From positions 1 to 55,606 of the forward strand of contig JALTBN010000084.1 of assembly GCA_027075325.1 (NCBI GenBank): 55,606 nt of DNA. Direction: 5' to 3'. The stretch is from Thermococcus sp. (GTDB lineage Archaea > Methanobacteriota_B > Thermococci > Thermococcales > Thermococcaceae). Shown here piece after piece: positions 20,649-28,903 of this stretch. A program made the translations under genes and the position numbers. Position 1 is the stretch's first letter. Every line of letters begins with the position of its first letter. Below the pieces are notes generated by a model. That model searched no databases and was not told where the DNA came from. It saw nothing but the letters and a program-made list of their open reading frames with translations.

Positions 20649-21833
20649 ATGAAACCGGGAACATTTCAGAGGCTCTCCGCCCTGACACTGATCATGGTAA
20701 TGGTTGCCGCGCTCCTGGCCGCGGCGCAGATGAATTCAAACGAGGAGAAGCTCCGCTCTGAGATAAACTCCATTCTCCAGTCAGTAGAACACATAAGGGG
20801 TCTCAAGTTCAAGGAACCGCCAAGGATAATCATTCTGACGAAGGCCCAGGCAAGGGAGGAGTTCAAACCCGGGACGCCGGACATCCAGAGGATGAGGCTG
20901 GAAGAGGACGTCTACAAGATGAGCTTACTCCTCCCTCAGGATTACCCCTACGTCCACGCGGAAGTGGAGCAGAGTCTGGGCTGGATAGCGATGACAATGG
21001 GAGACAAAATATACATCCTGGAAGAGAACTTCGAGGCCGATCCCGACACCGCACGGCGCGTTATAGCCCACGAGAGCGTTCATGTCCTCCAGAAGCAGTG
21101 GTTCAACGCCCCCTACGGCGGACCTACCCTCGACACGACGAAAGCGATTCAGGCGGCGATAGAGGGCGACGCTGATCTGGTAGCGGACCTCTACTGCAAC
21201 GAGACGGGTATACCCATCCACAAGATAACCGATCTATACACCCGCGACCCTGTCACGAGCCTTGGGATATTCCCATATGTCTTCGGGGACAGGTTCGTGG
21301 CCTATCTCTACAAAAAGGGCGGCTGGAAGCTGGTGAACAGCATGTACAGCAATCTTCCAAACACGACGAAGGTGGTGATGTTCCCTCAGCTCTACCTCAA
21401 TAACTGGACGCCCGTCGATGTGAGGGCCAACCTTTCATCACACCTCCCAGAGGGTAACTTCACCGTCAGATATTCGAACAGAATGGGGGCATACTACATC
21501 TTCCTGCTTTACTGGGGGCACGATGCAGGGAGGAAAGAAGCTCTGGAGATGGCAAAGGCGTGGGATGGAGACTGGCTGGTTATGGGCGACGTCAACGAGA
21601 GCGAAAAGGTCGAGAGGATCCTTGTATGGGAGGTTCTTTTCAGCGATGAGGGGCATGCAAAAGACTTCGGAGAGTTCCTGAAGGGAATCGCTAAGAACGA
21701 CAGCTACGCGAACTTCTCCGTAGAGGTTAAGGGAAGAACGGTCCTCCTGACCGCGAGGAAAGAACTTATGGAGGTACTGGAAAATGGGAACCAGGAGATT
21801 GATATGCCCGGTCTGTGGAAAGGAATACGATAA
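20649..21833 (+). CDS. predicted secreted zinc metallopeptidase
   Basis: 394 residues beginning with a signal peptide or anchor (LSALTLIMVMVAALLAAA). The segment ARRVIAHESVHVLQKQW near 136-152 contains HExxH, and about 33 residues later AAIEGDADLVADLY offers the third ligand Glu, the gluzincin arrangement with an EGxAD motif. This supports an extracellular zinc-dependent peptidase; I cannot name a MEROPS family. A GGTGGAAG site precedes the ATG. Its 3' end overlaps the thrC frame by 50 bases in a different phase, which is unusual. Confidence 0.75.
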   Translation: MKPGTFQRLSALTLIMVMVAALLAAAQMNSNEEKLRSEINSILQSVEHIRGLKFKEPPRIIILTKAQAREEFKPGTPDIQRMRLEEDVYKMSLLLPQDYPYVHAEVEQSLGWIAMTMGDKIYILEENFEADPDTARRVIAHESVHVLQKQWFNAPYGGPTLDTTKAIQAAIEGDADLVADLYCNETGIPIHKITDLYTRDPVTSLGIFPYVFGDRFVAYLYKKGGWKLVNSMYSNLPNTTKVVMFPQLYLNNWTPVDVRANLSSHLPEGNFTVRYSNRMGAYYIFLLYWGHDAGRKEALEMAKAWDGDWLVMGDVNESEKVERILVWEVLFSDEGHAKDFGEFLKGIAKNDSYANFSVEVKGRTVLLTARKELMEVLENGNQEIDMPGLWKGIR

Positions 21834-22935
21834 GCCCGTCCAGAGGTGTGAATGCGGTGAACCGGTTGAGTTCGAGCCTTTTAAAGGTGAGCCGTACATC
21901 GCCAGAACCGTCTGGGAGAGGTTTTACGACTTCTGGCCTGTCGAGCCGGAGACGGAGCTTTCCCTCGGCGAGGGCGACACACCTCTTGTTAAATCAAAAA
22001 TCGGGGCGGAGCTGGGTGTGAAGCTCTACCTCAAGAACGAGACGGCCAACCCGACCTGGAGCTTCAAGGACAGGGGAACCTTTCTGGCGGTGAGCTACGC
22101 CGTTAAGGCAGGCTACAAGGCGGTTGGAACCGTCTCCACCGGCAACATGGCTGCGAGCGTCGCTGCGTACGCTTCGCGCTTCGGCCTCGATGCCAAAATA
22201 CTCGTTTCCGAAAGCGCGAGCGACGAGAAGCTGAAAGCTGTTTCCGTCTACGGTGGGGATGTGATACGGGTCAGGGGCGACTACGGAAGGCTCTACTTCG
22301 AGAGTTTGAGGCTAGGGGAAAGGCTCGGAGTCTACTTCGTCAACTCGGACAACCCCTTTAGAATCGAGGGCTACAAGGGCATCGCCTTCGAGATAGCGGA
22401 GGAAGTGAGCCCGGACTACGTTCTAATCCCAACCAGCTCCGGCGGCCTCTTCAGGGGGATAGCGAAGGGCTTCATCGAGCTGAGGGAGAGCGGGCTGATT
22501 GAAGAACTCCCGACTCTGATAGCGGTGCAGGCTGAAGGTTGCTCTCCAATATGCAGGGCCTTCAGTGAAGAAATGGACAGGATAGAGCGCTTCGAGAACC
22601 CCCACACGATAGCAAAGGCCATAGCCAACCCGTACCCGCCGAGCGGGGACGCGGTTCTAAAGCTCCTCCGCAAGTTCGGCTGGCTCTGCGCTACGGTGAG
22701 CGATGAGGAGATACTGAAAGCCCAGCGGGAGCTCGCCCGCGAGGGCCTCTTCGTTCAGCCCGCGAGCGCTACGGGGGTGGCCGCGCTGAAGAAGCTCACC
22801 GAGAGCGGCGTTATTCCCGAGGGGTCGAAGGTCGTCTCCATCCTCACCGGCTCCGGGCTGAAGACGCTTTCCCATGCGGAATGCGGAGAAATAACGGAAT
22901 GCGCGCTTGAAAACCTTGAAAAATGTCTGAGGTGA
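21784..22935 (+). CDS. thrC: threonine synthase
   Basis: PLP enzyme converting O-phosphohomoserine to threonine. 383 residues; the PLP lysine is Lys95 in WSFKDRG, with the STGNMAAS phosphate-binding loop near 117 and the STSSGG-type motif PTSSGGLFRG further on. The N terminus holds a zinc-ribbon (Cys8, Cys11, Cys22, Cys24), common in archaeal threonine synthases. These Cys codons fall inside the overlap with the preceding gene, so the early start is supported by family structure rather than by a clear ribosome site. Confidence 0.92.
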   Translation: MGTRRLICPVCGKEYDKPVQRCECGEPVEFEPFKGEPYIARTVWERFYDFWPVEPETELSLGEGDTPLVKSKIGAELGVKLYLKNETANPTWSFKDRGTFLAVSYAVKAGYKAVGTVSTGNMAASVAAYASRFGLDAKILVSESASDEKLKAVSVYGGDVIRVRGDYGRLYFESLRLGERLGVYFVNSDNPFRIEGYKGIAFEIAEEVSPDYVLIPTSSGGLFRGIAKGFIELRESGLIEELPTLIAVQAEGCSPICRAFSEEMDRIERFENPHTIAKAIANPYPPSGDAVLKLLRKFGWLCATVSDEEILKAQRELAREGLFVQPASATGVAALKKLTESGVIPEGSKVVSILTGSGLKTLSHAECGEITECALENLEKCLR

Positions 22936-22940
22936 GGAAA

Positions 22941-23729
22941 ATGCTAGCTGGAATAGGTCTAATGCCCCACGGCAACCCCGTTTTGGATCCCCCGGATGAG
23001 AAAACGGCAGAGCTTGCGGGGGTTTTGAGAAGAATTGGAGAAGCATTCAGGGACGTTGACTCCTACGTCCTCATCAGCCCCCATAACGTCAGGATGAGCG
23101 ACCACCTTGGGGTGGTCATGGCACAGCACCTAATCTCATGGCTCGGCTTCGACGGCGTTGAGCTTCCCGGGGAGTGGGAGACCGATGGGAAGCTCGCGGA
23201 GGAAATCTACGAGAGAGCGAAGGGGAGAGGCTTCCCGGTCGTTGACCTCCACTTCGCCAGCAGGAGCGGAAGGTATTCGAGATGGCCGTTAACATGGGGG
23301 GAGCTGATACCGCTCCAGTTCCTTGAGAAGAGGCCGCTCGTCCTTTTAACACCTGCCAGAAACCTTAGCAGGGAGACATTGGTTAAGTTAGGAGAGTTCC
23401 TCGGTGATATTATGGAGAAGGGCGAAAAGAGGGTCGCACTGATAATCAGCGCTGACCATGGACATGCACACGATGAGAACGGGCCTTACGGATACAGAAA
23501 GGAAAGCGAGGAGTACGACAGGATGATTATGAGGCTGATAAACGAGAGCCGCCTTGAGGAGCTCCCAAAAATCCCGGACGAGCTGATAAGGAACGCCCTG
23601 CCCGACAGCTACTGGCAAATGCTGATAATGCTCGGGGCGATGAGAGTGGGCAAGTTCGAGTTAAAGGAGAGCGCCTACGCCTGCCCGACCTACTTTGGGA
23701 TGGCCGGGGCGCTGTGGGTGAGAAGATGA
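22941..23729 (+). CDS. class III extradiol dioxygenase-like (LigB/DODA) protein
   Basis: 262 residues from ATG 22941, chosen for GAGGTGAGG just upstream; an ATG at 22923 lies inside thrC. The fold's metal-site residues are visible: MPHGNP at the start, SPHNVRMSDH near 44-53, and SADHGHAHDENGPYGY near 173-188. The family includes aromatic-ring dioxygenases and the MEMO proteins; in archaea lacking aromatic degradation the role is unknown. It follows thrC by five bases, so the two share a transcript. Confidence 0.85.
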   Translation: MLAGIGLMPHGNPVLDPPDEKTAELAGVLRRIGEAFRDVDSYVLISPHNVRMSDHLGVVMAQHLISWLGFDGVELPGEWETDGKLAEEIYERAKGRGFPVVDLHFASRSGRYSRWPLTWGELIPLQFLEKRPLVLLTPARNLSRETLVKLGEFLGDIMEKGEKRVALIISADHGHAHDENGPYGYRKESEEYDRMIMRLINESRLEELPKIPDELIRNALPDSYWQMLIMLGAMRVGKFELKESAYACPTYFGMAGALWVRR

Positions 23730-23735
23730 GAGGGG

Positions 23736-24200
23736 TCAATCCAGAACGTCGAAGCTGATCTCCAGCAGCCCCCTGCCCCTCCTGAAGCGGACCTTTCTGA
23801 TTTTTATCTCCCCTATCTCTCCGGTCGTCCTCGTGTGCTCCTTATTGCAGGCGTTGACGTTCCAGCCCTCGACGACAACGACGTTCAGCGTTGTGACCTC
23901 AGGGGGAATCGAGAAGAGGTCGTACATATCCTCACCGAATCGCTTCTCGGCCTCGTCCCTGGGCAGCTCGTAAACCATAACAGGGGCGTTTTCCTTTACC
24001 TTCTCGTTGGCGAGGCGCTCTATCCCGGCTATCTCCTCGGGGGTGGGCTTCCGGTCAAACTTGACCGTTAGAACTCCCCTGCTGCCTTTAACGTAGGTTG
24101 AAGCCGTCCACTTCGCGCTTTCACCCAGAACCTTGACAACGGCACCCTTGACCACGTGGAGGGCCGTGTGGGTTCTTATCTCAACCGGGAGCACCTTCAT
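23736..24200 (-). CDS. alaX: trans-editing alanyl-tRNA hydrolase AlaX
   Basis: Free-standing editing domain that removes serine or glycine from mischarged tRNA-Ala. From ATG 24200 it has 154 residues, the short AlaX-S size. The zinc ligands are His11 and His15 (HTALH) with Cys118 and His122 (CNKEH). A longer upstream frame of 58 codons contains a TATA box (TTTTTAATAG at 24227-24236) and is not part of the protein. Confidence 0.93.
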   Translation of the reverse strand: MKVLPVEIRTHTALHVVKGAVVKVLGESAKWTASTYVKGSRGVLTVKFDRKPTPEEIAGIERLANEKVKENAPVMVYELPRDEAEKRFGEDMYDLFSIPPEVTTLNVVVVEGWNVNACNKEHTRTTGEIGEIKIRKVRFRRGRGLLEISFDVLD

Positions 24201-24378
24201 CACAGCCTTCAATCGATCGGGGACTATTAAAAATGAGTGGATACGTTCGTTCGGCAAATTTATCAACACGTCGGGTAAATTGGGACAGGGATTATCCACC
24301 TTAGCTTGAATGTTTTTCAATTCACCCGTTTTTAGGCCGAATAAATCCCAGCAAAACCTTGCATTGTTAAACAAAAAC

Positions 24379-24388
24379 CGTTATAAAC
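24379..24388 (+). promoter_or_regulatory. promoter of cPGS
   Basis: GTTATAAACG is a good TATA box about 54 bases before the ATG; initiation is expected near 24409, giving a leader of about 24 bases that contains the ribosome site GAGGTGG at 24421-24427. The remaining 170 bases towards alaX show nothing else recognisable. Confidence 0.55.
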
Positions 24389-24432
24389 GCCAAAACATAT
24401 ACACGAACGCACAAAGAGTTGAGGTGGTCGAA

Positions 24433-25779
24433 ATGGCCGAGAAGAGGAGGAAAAGGGTTGTTATTCTTGGGGCCGCCGGAAGGGACTTCCACAACTTCAA
24501 CACGTTCTTCAGGGACAACCCCGACTACGAGGTCGTTGCCTTCACCGCGACCCAGATTCCTGACATAGAGGGAAGAACCTACCCGCCCGAGCTCGCCGGA
24601 GAGCTTTACCCGAACGGAATCCCGATCTGGAGCGAGGACGACCTCGAAAAGATAATCAAAGAGCACGACATCGACGTCGTTGTTTTCGCTTACTCGGACG
24701 TTCCTCACGAGCACGTCATGCACCTTGCTTCGAGGGCACACTCAGTTGGTGCAGACTTCTGGCTCCTCGGCCCGAAGAGCACCATGATAAAGAGCACCAA
24801 GCCGGTTGTGGCCGTAACCGCCGTCAGAACCGGCTGCGGAAAGAGCCAGACCAGCAGGAAGGTCGCCCAGCTCCTCCAGGAGATGGGCTACAAGGTCGTC
24901 GCCATAAGGCACCCGATGCCCTACGGCGACCTCAGGAAGCAGATCGTCCAGCGCTTCGCCACCTACGAGGACCTCGACAAGTACGAGTGCACCATCGAGG
25001 AGAGGGAGGAGTACGAGCCCTACATCGACAGGGGTATGGTCGTCTACGCGGGCGTTGACTACGAGAAGATTCTGAGGGAGGCCGAGAAGGAGGCGGACAT
25101 CATCCTCTGGGACGGCGGAAACAACGACTTCCCGTTCTACGTCCCCGACCTCTGGATAGTCGTCACCGACCCGCACAGGCCTGGCCACGAGCTCAAGTAC
25201 CACCCAGGTGAGACCAACTTCCGCGCCGCGGACGTCATCATAATCAACAAGATCGACACTGCCAACAGGGACGACATCCAGAAGGTCCGCGAGGACATCG
25301 AGAAGATCAACCCGAAGGCCATCGTCATCGACGGTGCCTCACCGCTCTACGTCGACAAGCCGGAGCTCATCAAGGGCAAGCGCGTTCTGGTTGTGGAAGA
25401 CGGCCCGACCCTCACACACGGCGGCATGAAGTACGGTGCCGGTTACATAGCTGCCAAGAAGTACGGAGCTGCCGAGATAGTCGACCCGAGGCCCTACGCA
25501 GTCGGCTCGATCGTCGACACCTACAAGAAGTACAGCCACCTCGACGTCATCCTTCCCGCTATGGGCTACGGCGAGAAGCAGATCAAGGAGCTTGAGGAGA
25601 CCATCAACAGGGCCGACGCGGACGTTGTCGTCATCGGAACCCCGATCGACCTCAGGCGCGTCGTCAAGCTCAACAAGCCGGCCGTCAGGGTCAGGTACGA
25701 GCTCGAGGAGATCGGCGAGCCGAAGCTCAAGGGCGTCCTCAAGGACTGGGTTGAGAAGTGCGAGAAGCTCAAGAAGTGA
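24433..25779 (+). CDS. cpgS: cyclic 2,3-diphosphoglycerate synthetase
   Basis: 448 residues. In methanogens this family closes 2,3-diphosphoglycerate to the cyclic thermoprotectant with ATP; in Thermococcales the name is inherited by similarity. The N-terminal block VVILGAAGRDFHNFN and the P-loop-like VRTGCGKSQTSR near 133-144 are family hallmarks. Codons are strongly biased (mostly GAG, AAG, CTC), which suggests high expression. Start ATG 24433 follows GAGGTGG. Confidence 0.88.
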   Translation: MAEKRRKRVVILGAAGRDFHNFNTFFRDNPDYEVVAFTATQIPDIEGRTYPPELAGELYPNGIPIWSEDDLEKIIKEHDIDVVVFAYSDVPHEHVMHLASRAHSVGADFWLLGPKSTMIKSTKPVVAVTAVRTGCGKSQTSRKVAQLLQEMGYKVVAIRHPMPYGDLRKQIVQRFATYEDLDKYECTIEEREEYEPYIDRGMVVYAGVDYEKILREAEKEADIILWDGGNNDFPFYVPDLWIVVTDPHRPGHELKYHPGETNFRAADVIIINKIDTANRDDIQKVREDIEKINPKAIVIDGASPLYVDKPELIKGKRVLVVEDGPTLTHGGMKYGAGYIAAKKYGAAEIVDPRPYAVGSIVDTYKKYSHLDVILPAMGYGEKQIKELEETINRADADVVVIGTPIDLRRVVKLNKPAVRVRYELEEIGEPKLKGVLKDWVEKCEKLKK

Positions 25780-25781
25780 GC

Positions 25782-25801
25782 TTTTTCATAACTTTTCTTT
25801 T
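25782..25801 (+). terminator. oligo-T terminator of cPGS
   Basis: Three T runs (CTTTTTC, CTTTTC, CTTTTCC) start within three bases of the stop codon. Confidence 0.55.
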
Positions 25802-25854
25802 CCAGTTCCCCGAAAACATTTTTATTGGTCGTGGCCAATCTAGGAGGGGATTCC

Positions 25855-26109
25855 ATGATCGTGTTTGCTGTGGGAATAGTGCTGTTGTTTTGGATTATCG
25901 GGATCATGGCAGTGGTATGGGTTATCTACGATGTTCTAACGAACCAAAATAAGATGCCCGACGTTGAAAAGCTCCTCTGGATAATCCTCGCGTTCTTCAC
26001 TACGGTACTCGGGGCCCTCATCTACTACCTCCTCGTCAAGAGGGAGGGCAAGTACGAGGAGGGATCGGATGAACATATGGAAAACCCCGACGAACCCATA
26101 GTGTATTGA
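25855..26109 (+). CDS. small PLDc_N-type membrane protein
   Basis: 84 residues with two membrane segments (about 1-27 and 38-60) and an acidic C-terminal tail. The sequence WVIYDVLTNQ, KLLWIILAFFTTVLGALIYYLLV matches the phospholipase D-nuclease N-terminal (PLDc_N) hairpin found in many small archaeal membrane proteins. AGGAGGGG at 25842-25849 fixes ATG 25855. Function unknown. Confidence 0.8.
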   Translation: MIVFAVGIVLLFWIIGIMAVVWVIYDVLTNQNKMPDVEKLLWIILAFFTTVLGALIYYLLVKREGKYEEGSDEHMENPDEPIVY

Positions 26110-26114
26110 CCGGA

Positions 26115-26211
26115 AGCCTTTTAGGGAGGAATCCTCAACTTCCCCCTGCCCAGGGAGTGCCGCCGAAGGCGGAGCCAATGAACTTGGGCGGGTTATTACC
26201 CCCTTAGGTGA
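26115..26211 (+). ncRNA. candidate structured 5' leader upstream of EamA gene
   Basis: A ten-pair stem forms between 26145-26154 (CCTGCCCAGG) and 26183-26192 (CTTGGGCGGG); inside it a five-pair hairpin CCGCC/GGCGG sits at 26160-26172. The 3' strand GGG at 26190-26192 can pair instead with CCC at 26199-26201 to make a hairpin just before the ribosome site AGGTGA (26206-26211). Such mutually exclusive pairing is what a translational riboswitch or attenuator would show. No known riboswitch consensus matched from memory. Confidence 0.35.
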
Positions 26212-26216
26212 CTGGA

Positions 26217-26633
26217 ATGAGGGAGTATATAATCTACGCAGCTCTGGCCGCTTTTTTCGCCTCACTCGTCCCGATATTTGGAAAACTTGGCCTTAAGGAC
26301 GTCAACCCCACGTTAGCAACAGCGGTGAGGGCCGTTATAATGGCCGTCTTCTTGGTGGGTGTTGCCCTCCTCAGCGGCTCCACTAAGGTCGGTGAAATCG
26401 ACGGCAGGGCACTCCTCTTGATAACCCTCTCCGGACTGGCAGGGGCGCTCTCATGGCTTTTCTACTTCATGGCGATAAAGAACGGGAAGGTTCCGGCGGT
26501 TATTGCGATAGACAAGACCAGCGTTGCCCTCGCGATATTCCTGTCCTGGCTCGTCTTCGGGAGCAGGATGAACCTGAAAACGGCGCTCGGGGCACTCCTG
26601 ATAGTCATCGGGGCGATTCTGGTGTCGCTGTAA
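26217..26633 (+). CDS. EamA/DMT-type small transporter
   Basis: 138 residues with five hydrophobic segments: a half-size member of the drug/metabolite transporter superfamily that would work as a dimer. The conserved blocks LVPIFGKLGLKDVNP and AIDKTSVALAIFLSWLVFG are clear. ATG 26217 (MREYIIY) is chosen because AGGTGA at 26206-26211 precedes it. A decayed relative lies at 36820-37110. Substrate unknown. Confidence 0.88.
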   Translation: MREYIIYAALAAFFASLVPIFGKLGLKDVNPTLATAVRAVIMAVFLVGVALLSGSTKVGEIDGRALLLITLSGLAGALSWLFYFMAIKNGKVPAVIAIDKTSVALAIFLSWLVFGSRMNLKTALGALLIVIGAILVSL

Positions 26634-26863
26634 GCCCAGCTCTCAGAGCTTTCTCCCCAGTATTGGGGGTTCTGATCACTTTCACCAACTCTCGCCATAT
26701 GGTATATTCTTGATAAAGATGGGAATTGGTCAATACCTCTAACACCCGCACGCTCTGGGACGACGGAAACAATTCCTAACTTCAGCCTAAAGCGCTTCGG
26801 GCAGAATGCTTGAAAACCCCGCCGAGAAACGTGGTATGTGGAAAAGATCTGAGGAGCGAAAGA
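26634..26863. other. intergenic stretch without a supported gene
   Basis: About 230 bases. On the minus strand a frame spelling QSVRVLEVLTNSHLYQEYTI is vaguely protein-like but is bounded by stops and lacks a start. It may be a worn gene remnant. No RNA gene or clear repeat was seen. Confidence 0.4.
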
Positions 26864-27301
26864 CTAAGTTCTCATCACCCAATACCTTTCCTTCTTAACC
26901 CCCTTCCTCTTCAGCTCCTCAAAGTGCCTCTTAGCGACTTCATAGAAGCCGTTGTCGTGGAGAACTATTCCCTCCCTCATGGCATCGAGGGCGGAGGGGG
27001 AGAGGTTTTCTAACGCTTTGAGAAACTCCGCTGGTGTGTAGGCAAGCACATCAACGGGCAGAAAATCTTCGTTGAGCTCGTAGAGCGGCTTCGTCCTTGC
27101 TAAGAAGTTTCCAGTTAGCTTCTTGGAGATTACTATCATATCGTAGTCGCTCGCCCTGTTGTAATCACCCCTCGCCCTGGAACCGAAGAGGATAACAGTA
27201 ACGTCACCGTTGAAGTAGTCTACCACTCCCCTCACGAACCTCTCAAGTTCAGGTGAGATTTTCGACAGTCTTTTTGACGAAGTTAAGGACTTCTTCGGCA
27301 T
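26864..27301 (-). CDS. MNT-type nucleotidyltransferase (antitoxin)
   Basis: 145 residues. The pol-beta superfamily motif GSRARGDYNRASDYD at 40-54 carries the two catalytic acids Asp52 and Asp54. It is encoded immediately after a HEPN protein, the standard HEPN/MNT toxin-antitoxin arrangement, where MntA-type enzymes are known to AMPylate and neutralise the HEPN RNase. The ATG lies 53 bases inside the HEPN gene and no other start codon fits, so the overlap is probably real. Confidence 0.88.
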   Translation of the reverse strand: MPKKSLTSSKRLSKISPELERFVRGVVDYFNGDVTVILFGSRARGDYNRASDYDMIVISKKLTGNFLARTKPLYELNEDFLPVDVLAYTPAEFLKALENLSPSALDAMREGIVLHDNGFYEVAKRHFEELKRKGVKKERYWVMRT

Positions 27302-27662
27302 AGTCTATCATCTCCTCGGCCACGTCCTCAGAATAGTACTCGAAGGGGGAACCCTCCGGGTAGGCGTCTGGATAGCGGGGAGCTATGTAGTTTCTGTCGA
27401 GCTCCATAGCCCTGTGGAACAGCTCCCTTGGAACCTCAACGCCCTCATCGCGCAGGTTTCTGAGAAGTCTCGTTATGGAGTGGCCAATTGGAGCAAACCC
27501 TAATCCACGGAGGAGTGCCTTAACCGCCAGCTCCGCCGCCTGCTGGGCCTTAAAGCTCGCCCACTCATAATCCTCCCCTTCCAAATCCCTAAGGGCAGAG
27601 CGGAGGGTTTTTTCAGCCTGCCTCATCCACCTCTCGTACTCGCTCCATTTGAACATGAGCAT
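27249..27662 (-). CDS. HEPN-domain protein (toxin)
   Basis: 137 residues from ATG 27662. The fold's signatures are WMRQAEKTLRSA, FKAQQAAELAVKALL near 37-51, GHSITRLL near 60-67, and RNYIAPRYPDAYPEG near 90-104. No canonical Rx4-6H pair is obvious, so nuclease activity is not assured; the RNYIAPRY block may serve nucleotide binding. The TATA box centred near 27690 predicts initiation within a few bases of the start. It is partnered with the MNT gene. Confidence 0.87.
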   Translation of the reverse strand: MLMFKWSEYERWMRQAEKTLRSALRDLEGEDYEWASFKAQQAAELAVKALLRGLGFAPIGHSITRLLRNLRDEGVEVPRELFHRAMELDRNYIAPRYPDAYPEGSPFEYYSEDVAEEMIDYAEEVLNFVKKTVENLT

Positions 27663-27683
27663 CAGAGGAGAATTCAAACTTGG

Positions 27684-27708
27684 GGGTATTTAACCCATTC
27701 GCCATTTG
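27684..27708 (-). promoter_or_regulatory. HEPN/MNT promoter with dyad operator
   Basis: The plus strand reads GGGT-ATTTA-ACCC followed by TTCGCCATT. The dyad covers the TATA box (TTAAATA on the minus strand). Nearly the same 26-base block precedes the UPF0175/DUF3368 operon (28904-28928): 21 of 26 bases match without gaps. Confidence 0.6.
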
Positions 27709-27719
27709 TTATACCCTCC

Positions 27720-27762
27720 GGGAGGAGGGAAATCTATAAATACCCGGAGGGAGGAGGGAAAT
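27720..27762 (+). repeat. 14-bp direct repeat bracketing a TATA box
   Basis: GGGAGGAGGGAAAT occurs at 27720-27733 and exactly again at 27749-27762, 29 bases apart, with CTATAAATACC between. The second copy ends in the start codon region of the 27761 gene. The first is also part of an inverted CCCTCC/GGAGGG. Confidence 0.7.
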
Positions 27763-28156
27763 GGACACGGGCTTAATGATGCTTGTTTGGTTTGCCGTTA
27801 TAATGCCGGTTTTCGGAGTAGACTACTTCCTCTGTGACAAGGCGCCGGTTTTGAAAGGCCAGATACACAGCACTTCCCCCTCAGATCTGATGAGCTGGTC
27901 TGCAAAATGCAGAATTGCAGGAGCTATAGGACTGCCCGTGGCCCTGTGGGGAATAGCAATAAACGTTGGTCTGTTCGTGGATGGGGAGGTAACCTTCGGC
28001 TTAGCGGCGCTGTTTTTCACCGGAGGCTCGGTGTACATGTTCGCCCAGGACGTTATGCAGAGCATCAAATACCGGGCTGCAGCCCAGGAGCGCCTCCTCC
28101 AAGAGGCCGTCGCCAGGGGCGTCGAAATAGGCATGAAGAAGGCAAAGGAGAGCTGA
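27761..28156 (+). CDS. small membrane protein, unknown function
   Basis: 131 residues with about three membrane segments (4-22, 52-72, 78-97) and a helical, positively charged C-terminal tail. I recognise no family. GGAGGGAGGAGGG immediately before the ATG would be an exceptionally strong ribosome site, yet the TATA box at 27734-27742 predicts initiation near the ATG itself; one of these readings must be wrong. It stands alone between two toxin-antitoxin operons. Confidence 0.7.
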   Translation: MDTGLMMLVWFAVIMPVFGVDYFLCDKAPVLKGQIHSTSPSDLMSWSAKCRIAGAIGLPVALWGIAINVGLFVDGEVTFGLAALFFTGGSVYMFAQDVMQSIKYRAAAQERLLQEAVARGVEIGMKKAKES

Positions 28157-28159
28157 GCT

Positions 28160-28654
28160 CTACAGTTCTCTAGCCTCCTTTAGTATCTCCTCATAAAGCC
28201 CTTCACTAAGCCGGAAACCAGTGTCCCTCAGCCTCTCCAGCTCGTCTTTAAGACTGGTTATCCTCCCAGAGAACTTGGCTTTAAGGAGAATGCCGATGGT
28301 TCCGGTCACTTTGAGACCGAGAGCTTTAGCGACTTCCCTTCCATCGTAATCATCTATCAAAGTAAGTTCAGCGCTCTTTTCAAGGGCCAAGACTATCGCT
28401 TCACTCTCTCCCTCATCCAGCTCGATCATCAGAGACCGCTTGAGTCTCTCGTCAGCTATCCTCTCCACTTTAATCCATTCGGCGTTTTTAATCGCTCTGG
28501 CGTCTTCGCTATCGTCACCTTCAATAACGCATTCTCTGTAAACGGCTTCCGGGATTAAGATCTCGCCAAAGAACTCCCTCAGAAGTGCAAGTCTCCCAAT
28601 TTTAGCAAGATGAATTAGGAGAGTTGAATTACTCACCACGAGCAAAGGCCACAT
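28160..28654 (-). CDS. DUF3368 PIN-like toxin
   Basis: About 164 residues from ATG 28654; GTG codons at 28639 and 28636 (VVSNSTLLIHL) are equally plausible starts and closer to the family N terminus. DUF3368 is a PIN-fold relative of VapC RNases. The late motif LIDDYDGREVAKALGLKVTGTIG is characteristic. At the first acidic position Asn replaces the Asp usual in PIN nucleases. It overlaps the UPF0175 antitoxin by about 26 bases. Confidence 0.85.
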   Translation of the reverse strand: MWPLLVVSNSTLLIHLAKIGRLALLREFFGEILIPEAVYRECVIEGDDSEDARAIKNAEWIKVERIADERLKRSLMIELDEGESEAIVLALEKSAELTLIDDYDGREVAKALGLKVTGTIGILLKAKFSGRITSLKDELERLRDTGFRLSEGLYEEILKEAREL

Positions 28655-28877
28655 CCTCCAACAGTTCCCTTTCGGTGTAGTGCCTCGGGATCCTTCTCTT
28701 AGCGAGTTCCTCAAGGAATTCCCTTCTGGTCACTCCTGCGAGCTTAGCCGCTTTTCCAAGTGGGAGAACGCCCCGCTGATAGAGGATAACAGCCAAATCC
28801 AGTCTCAGCTCCCTTTCAACTTCATCCTTGGGGAGCTTCATGGCGGTGACAACATCATTCGGGATAACTATCTCCAT
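28629..28877 (-). CDS. UPF0175 family antitoxin
   Basis: 82 residues from ATG 28877 (MEIVIPNDVV), preceded by GGTGGAGGG. The sequence LAVILYQRGVLPLGKAAKLAGVTRREFLEELAKR is the UPF0175 helix-turn-helix-like core, usually paired with DUF3368 toxins, as here. It is probably a DNA-binding autoregulator of its operon. Confidence 0.88.
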   Translation of the reverse strand: MEIVIPNDVVTAMKLPKDEVERELRLDLAVILYQRGVLPLGKAAKLAGVTRREFLEELAKRRIPRHYTERELLEDVAFARGE

Positions 28878-28903
28878 TCCCTCCACCAAACTAAGTTGGC
28901 ACC

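Noticed and set aside
26640..26863. Possible C/D-box RNA or gene remnant
   Set aside because: TGATCA- and CTGA-like words are present but not in C/D order and spacing; protein-like frames are short and stop-bounded.
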